Shown one piece after another: positions 1 to 5,905 of a stretch of 13,230 bases of DNA (position 1 is its first letter; the number at the start of each line of letters is the position of its first letter). The notes under the pieces are model-generated. The model did no database searches and was not told the origin of the DNA. It saw only the letters and a program-made list of their open reading frames with translations. The translations under genes and the position numbers were made by a program. The stretch comes from Bacilli bacterium (GTDB lineage: Bacteria > Bacillota_I > Bacilli_A > RFN20 > CAG-826). The stretch is from contig JAKSVY010000041.1 in assembly GCA_024413875.1 (NCBI GenBank), positions 1 to 13,230 of the forward strand, written 5' to 3'.

Positions 1-829
1 TAATCAAAAAGAATATTGGTCGTGTATCAACCATTTGGTTTTCTCTAATATTTGCACGAATATCATTTATAAACTCGCTCGTTTTCTCATCGAAATTATC
101 AATAAATTCTTCTGGAGAAACATCAATGAATGATGATAATGACATCTTTTGCCCTTCAACCAAAAATGATTTATTAATAATAGAATGATTACCTAGATTA
201 AGGTTTCTATCTTTAAAGTTTAAGGTAATTGGTCTATAGGCAATTACATATGATTTATTACCACGAGAAATTGAAACCACATTCATTGCTAATGTTTTAG
301 TGGATAATTGTTTATCTAGATCGCTTTCCTTAAAAACCTCATCTATTAATGATTTAAACTGTTTATCATCGAGATGAAAAAGTTTGTCTTTTTTGAGTAT
401 GGATAAATCGATTCCATCCAAAGTCGTCCCTCCATGAATATATGGATCATTATCGAAACGATAGCAATCTGAAAGATAACTAAGAATGTTGTTGTCCAGT
501 TGCCTTGCTTCGAGCAATTCTTGAAGGCTGACATCGTTATTTAATTTTGTAGATAAAGACTTAGGAGTTGGATAATATGATTGTTCCATCACCCTAGCTT
601 TAGTAATGCTTTCCAAGAGCAAAGGTGAAGGAAACTTCATACATTCTCCACCATATGTCTCATAATCCAAATTAAAAATATCACATATTATTTTCTTGTT
701 TTTAACATCAATGTCTTTAATTCCAATTGTAAAAAAACTCTGTTTTCCTTTGGAATTATTATAAGTAATTTCTACCCAGTGATTTCCTTGTATTCCTTGG
801 TAAAGGATTGATGGAATTGATTGTTTCAT
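1..829 (-). CDS. N-terminal part of a large protein of unknown function, possibly a helicase-type ATPase (runs off left edge)
   Basis: An open frame of 276 codons starts at the ATG at 827-829 and leaves the window at base 1 without a stop. An in-frame TAA lies four codons upstream, so this ATG is the only plausible start. The visible protein is soluble, with no signal peptide or membrane helix. Residues 17-53 alternate beta-type strands in a WYL-like pattern (WVEITY at 18-23, then IGIKDIDV at 35-42). A second beta-rich block lies at 180-225, ending in acidic helical sequence. I recall similar N-termini on large superfamily 1 helicase-like ATPases in lactobacilli, but no Walker or helicase motif is visible, so that assignment is recollection plus inference. 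There is no Shine-Dalgarno sequence. The coding frame itself is convincing; the function is not established. Confidence 0.7.
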   Translation of the reverse strand, partial: MKQSIPSILYQGIQGNHWVEITYNNSKGKQSFFTIGIKDIDVKNKKIICDIFNLDYETYGGECMKFPSPLLLESITKARVMEQSYYPTPKSLSTKLNNDVSLQELLEARQLDNNILSYLSDCYRFDNDPYIHGGTTLDGIDLSILKKDKLFHLDDKQFKSLIDEVFKESDLDKQLSTKTLAMNVVSISRGNKSYVIAYRPITLNFKDRNLNLGNHSIINKSFLVEGQKMSLSSFIDVSPEEFIDNFDEKTSEFINDIRANIRENQMVDTRPIFFLI

Positions 830-833
830 GGGA

Positions 834-839
834 ATAGTT
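834..839 (-). promoter_or_regulatory. Possible -10 box immediately before the left-edge gene
   Basis: On the minus strand TAAACT lies four bases before the ATG at 829, preceded by GTGA. No ribosome binding site fits between them and no good -35 is visible in the T-rich stretch behind it. If used, transcription would start at about the ATG, giving a leaderless message. This is a weak call from one hexamer. Confidence 0.25.
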
Positions 840-853
840 TATCACAATTATTT

Positions 854-886
854 AAAAAAATAAAAACCCGCTACCAAAGTAACGGG
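854..886 (-). terminator. Rho-independent terminator after gltX and tRNA-Glu
   Basis: Read on the minus strand, an ACCCG arm pairs with CGGGT, one mismatch follows, then GTA pairs with TAC around a short loop (866-886). A long run of T residues broken by single A residues follows (854-866). It begins 12 bases after the CCA end of tRNA-Glu, so it probably closes the gltX/tRNA-Glu transcript and insulates the left-edge gene. Confidence 0.8.
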
Positions 887-898
887 TATATAAGCCAT

Positions 899-973
899 TG
901 GTGACCCTACCGGGAATCGAACCCGGGATTCAACCTTGAGAGGGTTGCGTCTTAGCCGCTTGACCATGGGGCC
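899..973 (-). tRNA. tRNA-Glu, anticodon CUC
   Basis: The 75-nt gene, with CCA encoded at 899-901, folds into a full cloverleaf. It has acceptor arms GGCCCCA and TAGGGTC, D-stem GTC/GAC, anticodon stem CAACC/GGTTG with loop CTCTCAA, and T-stem CCGGG/CCCGG with loop TTCGATT. Loop positions 34-36 read CUC, which decodes GAG. The discriminator base is A. The acceptor stem has a C6-A67 mismatch and a G2-U71 wobble, which is unusual but leaves the fold intact. It begins 21 nt after the gltX stop on the same strand and ends 12 nt before a terminator, with no promoter in between, so it is probably cut from the gltX transcript. Confidence 0.95.
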
Positions 974-994
974 GGCTTAAAAATTAAACCAAAT

Positions 995-2662
995 TTAGTT
1001 TAACTTTTCAATAGCCTTGTTAATTCTTCTATTAACCTCTTCTTTACCTAAGATTTGAATTACAAAGTAAAGGTTAGGAGAATTCTTGCTACCTGTTAAG
1101 GCAACACGGATCATTTCAGCAACATCACCTGAATGTCCTAAGTATGCTTCTTTGTTTGCTTTAAACATTTTGTTGTTTTCTGCAAATTGATGTCTTGTAG
1201 ATAATGCTTTGACTGAACCAAACCATACATCATTACCTAATGAATAGTCATTGGTGTCAGCGAAGTCTTTAAGAACTTCTGCGATTACTTGCTTATTCAT
1301 TAATTCATTAAATGGATAACCGTTAGATACGATTTCTTCATATTGGTCATTGAAGAAGAATCTAATGATTGGGTAGATATCGCTGTATTTAGCGTAGTCT
1401 TTTCTTGGCTTTTCTCCACCACGTTCAATATTTAAGATTGCTGTGAGGTAATCTTTTTTATCTTTGATTTGGTTATAGAAAGCTTCATCATATTTACTTG
1501 CCCAATCAAGAACACGGTTAGCTAAATCTTCGGCAGTAAATCTTGCAATGATTTCTTTTGAGAAGAAGTTTAATTTGTCTTGATCAAATAAAACTCCATC
1601 AAGACTCATTTTATTAAATGAGAATTTGAATTCATCAGGGTTATATGAGACTGTTGCAGCAGTCCATTCTTCAAAGTTAGAGTTTGCAATAGACATTAAA
1701 TATGCTTGTAAAGATTCAACTGGGAAACCTTCTTCAATAAGGTGTGCAACTGATGCTTCTGGGTCTTTTCTCTTAGAGAGTTTACGTCTAGAACCATTTT
1801 CATCAATTTTCATGATAACTGGTAAGTGAGCGTATTTAGGAAGCTTGAAGTTAAGTGCTTCAAATAAGTCTAAGTGAATAGGAGTTGATGAAACCCATTC
1901 TTCACCACGAATAACAGTTGTTGTTCTCATGAAGTGGTCATCGCATGCGTGAGCGAAGTGATATGTTGGAAGTCCATCACCTTTTAAAATAACAATATCT
2001 TGATCGTTTTGTGCGATAGCGATATCACCACGAATTTCATCGTGGAATGTAACTTTGTTATTGTGGTCACCTTCTGATCTAAAACGAATTACGTATTTAT
2101 CCCCTGCTTCAATTCTCTTAATTGCTTCTTCAGAATCTAAATCTCTATATTTAGCGTATTTACCATAATAGCCAGGAATTTCTTTGTTAGCAGTTTGAAC
2201 ATTTCTAATTTCTTCAAGTTCTTCTGGTGTACAGAAACATGGGTAAGCACGGCCCCTAATCATTAAAGACTTAATGACTGTTCTATAAAGTTTTTCACGG
2301 TCAGATTGTTTATATGGACCATAGTTACCTGATTCATCATCACCTAAATAACCTTCATCAGGTGTAACGTTAAAGTGATTGAGTTGAACAAGTAAATCTT
2401 TACCTGATCCACTGACTTCACGTTTAGTATCTGTATCTTCAAGTCTAATGTAGAAGACACCTTTGGTGTCAAATGCGACTTTTTTCGCAACCATAGAAGT
2501 AAAAAGAGAGCCTAAATGAAGGAAGCCTGTTGGACTAGGTGCAAATCTTGTTACTTCTGCACCTTCAGGAAGGTTTCTTGCTGGGTAACGCTTTTCTAAA
2601 TCTTCAATTGTTTCTGTTACGTCTGGGAAAATGACGTTTGCTAATTTTTCATATTTATTCAT
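995..2662 (-). CDS. gltX: Glutamate--tRNA ligase
   Basis: This cytoplasmic class I synthetase charges tRNA-Glu with glutamate using ATP. The 555-aa protein has the family opening FAPSPTGFLHLG at 40-51, which contains the HIGH-type motif HLGS (49-52). The second signature, KLSKR (the KMSKS motif), is at 294-298. LEDTD at 74-78 and the block HLPVIMKIDENG before KLSKR are also typical. A roughly 35-residue N-terminal extension, ending PARNLPEGAEV, resembles that of clostridial GltX proteins and explains why it is longer than the usual 480-500 aa. No clear Shine-Dalgarno sequence precedes the ATG. Glutamylation of tRNA-Gln for GatCAB amidation is possible, as in many Bacillota, but this window cannot show it. 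tRNA-Glu follows on the same strand. Confidence 0.97.
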   Translation of the reverse strand: MNKYEKLANVIFPDVTETIEDLEKRYPARNLPEGAEVTRFAPSPTGFLHLGSLFTSMVAKKVAFDTKGVFYIRLEDTDTKREVSGSGKDLLVQLNHFNVTPDEGYLGDDESGNYGPYKQSDREKLYRTVIKSLMIRGRAYPCFCTPEELEEIRNVQTANKEIPGYYGKYAKYRDLDSEEAIKRIEAGDKYVIRFRSEGDHNNKVTFHDEIRGDIAIAQNDQDIVILKGDGLPTYHFAHACDDHFMRTTTVIRGEEWVSSTPIHLDLFEALNFKLPKYAHLPVIMKIDENGSRRKLSKRKDPEASVAHLIEEGFPVESLQAYLMSIANSNFEEWTAATVSYNPDEFKFSFNKMSLDGVLFDQDKLNFFSKEIIARFTAEDLANRVLDWASKYDEAFYNQIKDKKDYLTAILNIERGGEKPRKDYAKYSDIYPIIRFFFNDQYEEIVSNGYPFNELMNKQVIAEVLKDFADTNDYSLGNDVWFGSVKALSTRHQFAENNKMFKANKEAYLGHSGDVAEMIRVALTGSKNSPNLYFVIQILGKEEVNRRINKAIEKLN

Positions 2663-2690
2663 AAGTTTTTAAATTTTATTAATTTTGTGC

Positions 2691-2719
2691 TTGATTAATA
2701 AATTTCCTTTCTTTATAAT
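2691..2719 (+). promoter_or_regulatory. Promoter of tRNA-Gly
   Basis: A TTGATT -35 box (2691-2696) and a perfect TATAAT -10 box (2714-2719) are separated by 17 bases. The predicted start, near 2726, lies about six bases before the tRNA. This is the best vegetative sigma factor promoter in the window. Confidence 0.85.
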
Positions 2720-2746
2720 AATACTCGCTCTGCAGATGTAGTTCAG
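2718..2746 (-). promoter_or_regulatory. Possible gltX promoter overlapping the tRNA-Gly promoter
   Basis: On the minus strand TATTAT (2718-2723) follows CTGAAC (2741-2746, inside tRNA-Gly) at 17 bases. The -10 matches well, but the -35 matches the consensus at only three of six positions. It would give a gltX leader of about 50 bases and share bases with the tRNA-Gly -10 box. Readthrough from the cdaA operon is an alternative source of gltX message. Confidence 0.3.
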
Positions 2747-2805
2747 TGGTAGAACACGACCTTGCCAAGGTTGATATGCGGGTCCGATTCCCGTCATCTG
2801 CTCCA
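2732..2805 (+). tRNA. tRNA-Gly, anticodon GCC
   Basis: The 74-nt gene has a perfect seven-pair acceptor stem (GCAGATG with CATCTGC), discriminator U and encoded CCA. The D-stem is GTTC/GAAC around AGTGGTA. The anticodon stem is CGACC/GGTTG with loop TTGCCAA, giving anticodon GCC, which reads GGC and GGU. The T-stem is GCGGG/CCCGT. The T-loop reads TCCGATT, so the nearly invariant U55 is C. This is the only gene on the plus strand. It has its own promoter and terminator and faces head-on into the membrane protein gene. Confidence 0.95.
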
Positions 2806-2812
2806 TTTGATA

Positions 2813-3886
2813 TCAAGACTCCGAGTTGTCGGAGTTTTTTTGTTCTTCATTATCTTCTTCGCTTTCTTCTTGTTGCGCTTTAGATAAGAACTCCTTGGTT
2901 TGATTAATATATTCTTCTATTTCTTTTTCTTCTTGCTCACTCATTTGATTACGAGCTTTTAATTCATTAAGAGCTTTAATAGATTGAGCAATACTTGCTT
3001 CGATATATTTATCTTGATATTTTAAGAACAATGTCTCGATACAAGAGAAATAGTAAGATCCGATAAATGAGATAAATAAGATTACCACTGCAACTCCCAC
3101 AATACCTGGTTCTAAAGTTAAATCTGGAACAAGGACGTTTAATAAAGTGAGTGTGCCATAATATAAGACCACAAGTGAAGGAATTATCCACCAAATTGTT
3201 TTGTAATAGTCTTTATAGAATTGTCTTCTAAATGTTGAGAAACCAATTCTATGAATTGCGTGAACTTCTCTCATCATGAGTTTTTGACCAGATGCAACAC
3301 TTAAGTGAATCTTAACTGAGTTTGTGCCAATATGGTGAACAAACATATATAAGGCTGGGAATAACGCGATGTTAATCGATAAGTACACTGCGTTTAAGAA
3401 TGCCTCATTTTCTAATAAAGTTTCAGTAATAAGGTTTTCCATTTCCGTAAAGTCATTAATGTATTCAAGAGAAGACACCATTGAGATAAGTCCTGGATCT
3501 TTCGCTAAAAGCGATTGAAGAAATATAAGAAGCGTAACAACGTAGAAACCAACAAATATACCTAATGACTTAAAGAAACCCTCAAATAGACGATATGCCC
3601 CGAAAAATGGTCTTTGGAAATATACTTTAAATAGACTAAAGAACTTTCCTAAGGAAAAACCTCTATCTTGAGGGGCAGTATTGTCAATTGATGTATTGAA
3701 TTGATAGGCAAATGTAAATGGAATAATGATTAATGGAATGGTAAGAATTAATGTTTCAGGAAGGAAAAATGCGAGAGCAAAACAAATAATGACAAAGAAA
3801 GCATAAAATGCTCCATAAGAAAAATTGTAGCTAGCGTGCTTTCTATATTTCTTGTTCGTTTCTTTCCTTACATCAATTTCTTTCAT
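2813..3886 (-). CDS. Polytopic membrane protein of unknown function with acidic C-terminal tail
   Basis: I do not recognise the family. The 357-aa protein has about six hydrophobic helices, near residues 24-42, 44-62, 108-127, 164-184, 230-252 and 260-284. A basic N-terminus (residues 1-18) and a long charged cytoplasmic-looking tail (about 290-357) flank them; the tail is rich in Glu and Lys, then Glu, Asn and Ser, and is probably helical at first. No catalytic motif stands out. Its ATG lies two bases after the stop of the NERD-like gene and has no Shine-Dalgarno sequence, so it is probably translationally coupled and works with that protein at the membrane. It ends in TGA only seven bases from tRNA-Gly, and its final codons double as the tRNA terminator on the other strand. 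Confidence 0.85.
   Translation of the reverse strand: MKEIDVRKETNKKYRKHASYNFSYGAFYAFFVIICFALAFFLPETLILTIPLIIIPFTFAYQFNTSIDNTAPQDRGFSLGKFFSLFKVYFQRPFFGAYRLFEGFFKSLGIFVGFYVVTLLIFLQSLLAKDPGLISMVSSLEYINDFTEMENLITETLLENEAFLNAVYLSINIALFPALYMFVHHIGTNSVKIHLSVASGQKLMMREVHAIHRIGFSTFRRQFYKDYYKTIWWIIPSLVVLYYGTLTLLNVLVPDLTLEPGIVGVAVVILFISFIGSYYFSCIETLFLKYQDKYIEASIAQSIKALNELKARNQMSEQEEKEIEEYINQTKEFLSKAQQEESEEDNEEQKNSDNSES
2818..2842 (+). terminator. Terminator of tRNA-Gly, inside the convergent coding sequence
   Basis: A perfect seven-pair stem, ACTCCGA with TCGGAGT, closes a GTTG loop (2818-2835) and is followed by eight T residues. It starts 12 bases after the tRNA CCA. The same bases on the other strand encode the last residues (N-S-D-N-S-E-S) of the membrane protein. 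In the minus direction no T-run follows, so it should work for the tRNA only. Confidence 0.9.
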
Positions 3887-3888
3887 AA

Positions 3889-4530
3889 TTATTCTGGTTT
3901 ATAGTTAGCATTTAATTTTGTTGCAATATCGTGAACCGCTGCCACTAACTTCTTTTGGTTAATTGGGCGGATATCACTACTTTCAATTTCTTTAACGAGT
4001 TTCACTAAAGTTTTTGGGGTAGATAAAAAATTATCTTTACTTGTTTGAACAAAGTTTCTTACAACACAGTCATCATTAAGTAAGGTGATTGACATAATGA
4101 AACTACTATCAAACATAGTGGCTTGGCCAAATAATTTGGCTAAGCGCTTTGTTTGTTTGAGTGGATTATTAATAAATACTTGGGTGTCTTTTTTATCAAC
4201 CTTAGAGTATTTAATCCAATCGTTATCACTTTCGATAGCGGATACTGCTCCATCAACATATACATCTTCAATGACGTAAATATATTTTTCAGCAAATAAG
4301 ATGTGGTCGATGTGGAACTTTGTTCCGTCAGCGAATCGATAATCAAAGTTGTTAATTAATAAGTAATCATTGTCTCTTGCAATCGCATATACTCTTTTAC
4401 CGTATACTTCCATCGTCTTATCCCTAAGCATTTTATGCTTAACTGGTTTATATAAAACAGCAAATAAAACAACTAAGACAAGAAGCACTAGTAAGACTAT
4501 AAAAAGTACAAGTAGACCTTCTTTACCCAT
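3889..4530 (-). CDS. Membrane-anchored NERD-like domain protein, probably without nuclease activity
   Basis: The 213-aa protein begins with one strongly hydrophobic helix (about residues 5-27), then a positive stretch, so the rest should lie in the cytoplasm. Residues 70-130 resemble the NERD nuclease-related domain: IDHILFAEKYIYVIED at 74-89, then a Gly, W105, and NPLKQ at 122-126. In active relatives the core is Asp...Glu-x-Lys. Here D75 and E88 are present but the Lys position is V90, so nuclease activity is doubtful. The gene begins five bases after the deoD stop with no Shine-Dalgarno sequence, and ends two bases before the six-helix membrane gene, suggesting coupled expression and a shared role. 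The domain call rests on motif spacing only; the function is unknown. Confidence 0.75.
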   Translation of the reverse strand: MGKEGLLVLFIVLLVLLVLVVLFAVLYKPVKHKMLRDKTMEVYGKRVYAIARDNDYLLINNFDYRFADGTKFHIDHILFAEKYIYVIEDVYVDGAVSAIESDNDWIKYSKVDKKDTQVFINNPLKQTKRLAKLFGQATMFDSSFIMSITLLNDDCVVRNFVQTSKDNFLSTPKTLVKLVKEIESSDIRPINQKKLVAAVHDIATKLNANYKPE

Positions 4531-4535
4531 TTTAA

Positions 4536-5255
4536 TTAATCGCAGAATTTTTCTGCTGTTGCGATTGCAACTTCAATCATGTTTACAAGACCATTTTGTC
4601 TTTCTTCAGATGTTAAGATATCTGATTTGCAGAATGAGTCTGAAACAGTTAATAAACATAATGCGCGTTTGTGCATTAAAGCAGCATTGACATATAAAGC
4701 ATAGCTTTCCATTTCAACGCCTAAGACACCAAGTCTTGCCCATTTCTTCCAACCATCTGGGTCAAAGCCATAGAAGATATCAGAAGAAAGAATGTTACCG
4801 ACATGGAATCTACATCCTTTTGCTTTAGCAGCTTTAACTGCTTCTTCACATAATTCAAAATCTGCACCTGCTGAATATGCTCCAACAAGGCCTAATGAAT
4901 TAGAAAGATTTGAATCTGTAGAAGCGGTTGAACATACTAAAACGTCGCGAAGATCGATTTCTGGTTGATATGCTCCGCATGTACCAATACGGATGATAGA
5001 TTCAACTCCGTATTCAGCATATAATTCATGCGAATAAATAGCGATAGATGGTTGACCCATACCGCTTGCCATAACAGAAATCTTCTTTCCGTTTTTTGTA
5101 TAACCTGTATAACCTAAGATTCCACGAACATTTGTGACGAGTTTTGCATCAACTAAAAAGTTTTCTGCAACCATCTTTGCACGAAGTGGATCTCCTGGCA
5201 TAAGAACGACTTTAGCGAAGTCGCCTTTGTTTGCGTTAATGTGTGGTGTTGCCAT
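4536..5255 (-). CDS. deoD: Purine nucleoside phosphorylase, DeoD type
   Basis: This cytoplasmic enzyme splits purine (deoxy)nucleosides with phosphate to give the free base and (deoxy)ribose-1-phosphate in purine salvage. The 239-aa protein matches the E. coli DeoD length and layout: MATPHINA at the start (base-site His5), GDPLRAK at 21-27 with phosphate-binding Arg25, Arg44, IIRIGTCG at 87-94 with Arg89, and GVEMES at 179-184 with ribose-binding Glu181 and Glu183. The catalytic aspartate is D206 in VSDS, where E. coli has SDH, and the conserved ERQ Arg is at 219. A strong AAGGAGG (5262-5268) lies six bases before the ATG and confirms the start. It follows the Nudix gene by 39 bases and precedes the NERD-like gene by five. 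Confidence 0.97.
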   Translation of the reverse strand: MATPHINANKGDFAKVVLMPGDPLRAKMVAENFLVDAKLVTNVRGILGYTGYTKNGKKISVMASGMGQPSIAIYSHELYAEYGVESIIRIGTCGAYQPEIDLRDVLVCSTASTDSNLSNSLGLVGAYSAGADFELCEEAVKAAKAKGCRFHVGNILSSDIFYGFDPDGWKKWARLGVLGVEMESYALYVNAALMHKRALCLLTVSDSFCKSDILTSEERQNGLVNMIEVAIATAEKFCD

Positions 5256-5261
5256 AATTAG

Positions 5262-5268
5262 CCTCCTT
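5262..5268 (-). promoter_or_regulatory. Strong ribosome binding site of deoD
   Basis: AAGGAGG on the minus strand, six bases from the ATG, is the best ribosome binding site in the window. It gives deoD independent initiation within an operon whose neighbouring genes rely on short spacing to the upstream stop. Confidence 0.85.
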
Positions 5269-5294
5269 AAATTTAGATGTTATATTTCGTTAGA

Positions 5295-5900
5295 TTAATC
5301 TAAGAGATATTTATGATTGATAACTGCGTCGATACAGTTGTTAATTTCTTCCATAGACATCTTTCTTGACATACTAGGAAGGTTATCGATATCGAAGTAA
5401 GAAACATCATCTGTTTCATATTCGTGAGTTCCAAGTTCCCCTACTACTTTGCATTCAAACAAGAGAACATATTCTGGAACTGATTTGTTGAATTTGTATG
5501 GTGTTCTATTAGTGACTCCAATCAAACGAATGATTTCAACATTCGCTCCTGCTTCTTGTTTGCATTCGTTAATGATTGCTTGTTTAGGTGAATCATATAA
5601 GTCACACCATCCACCAGGCATTGAATATTTGCCTGAATTAACTTCTCTTACTAATAAGATTTGCTTTTTATCATTAATGATAACGGCACGGCAAGAGATG
5701 TTTGGGGTTGGATAAATACCCTCTCTAAAATAGTTATTTCTATCAAGCTTTACATCTTGAAGATTTTGAAGCATTTCGAGGGTTAAATCATTTATTTGAT
5801 GATAGTTATCGATAGCATAGGAATCGGTTGAATATGTAAGACCTATGCGCGCGATAGACTGCATCTTTAAAAGATAGTCGTATAATTCATCGAAAGTCAT
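5295..5900 (-). CDS. Nudix hydrolase with N-terminal Nudix_N domain and altered Nudix box
   Basis: This is a probable cytoplasmic hydrolase of nucleoside diphosphates linked to another group; the substrate is unknown. The 201-aa protein starts with a Nudix_N-type region (LLKMQSIARIGLTYS at 10-24), as in Bacillus YjhB relatives. The Nudix domain runs from about 68 to 175. The box begins GGWCDLYDSPKQA (96-108) and continues NECKQEAG (111-118). Against G-x5-E-x7-RE-x2-EE-x-G, it has D103 for the first Glu, N111 for Arg and Q115 for one metal-binding Glu, while E112 and E116 remain. Activity may be lowered or the specificity changed. The ATG lies five bases after the cdaA stop and lacks a Shine-Dalgarno sequence, so it is probably coupled to cdaA. 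A role in c-di-AMP turnover is only a guess from position. Confidence 0.9.
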   Translation of the reverse strand: MTFDELYDYLLKMQSIARIGLTYSTDSYAIDNYHQINDLTLEMLQNLQDVKLDRNNYFREGIYPTPNISCRAVIINDKKQILLVREVNSGKYSMPGGWCDLYDSPKQAIINECKQEAGANVEIIRLIGVTNRTPYKFNKSVPEYVLLFECKVVGELGTHEYETDDVSYFDIDNLPSMSRKMSMEEINNCIDAVINHKYLLD

Positions 5901-5905
5901 AGAAC

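Noticed and set aside
346..534. Open frame of 62 codons on the minus strand near the left edge
   Set aside because: It is an out-of-frame shadow of the longer 276-codon reading frame that leaves the window.
899..973. tRNA-Glu as an attachment site for an integrated element
   Set aside because: No integrase, partial tRNA repeat or foreign-looking block is seen beside it.
1626..1829. Open frame of 67 codons on the plus strand inside gltX
   Set aside because: It lies opposite well-conserved gltX codons, has no ribosome binding site and resembles no family.
2663..2731. T-box leader for gltX
   Set aside because: The space before gltX is only about 70 bases and lacks a T-box sequence and antiterminator.
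2813..2815. Mycoplasma-type code with TGA read as Trp
   Set aside because: The membrane protein needs TGA as its stop to avoid running into tRNA-Gly, Trp is encoded by TGG throughout, and all genes reach normal family length under the standard code.
4370..4690. Open frame of 106 codons on the plus strand across the NERD-like and deoD junction
   Set aside because: It overlaps two real genes on the opposite strand, lacks a ribosome binding site, and its Ser/Thr/Lys-rich product looks like antisense of the hydrophobic anchor.
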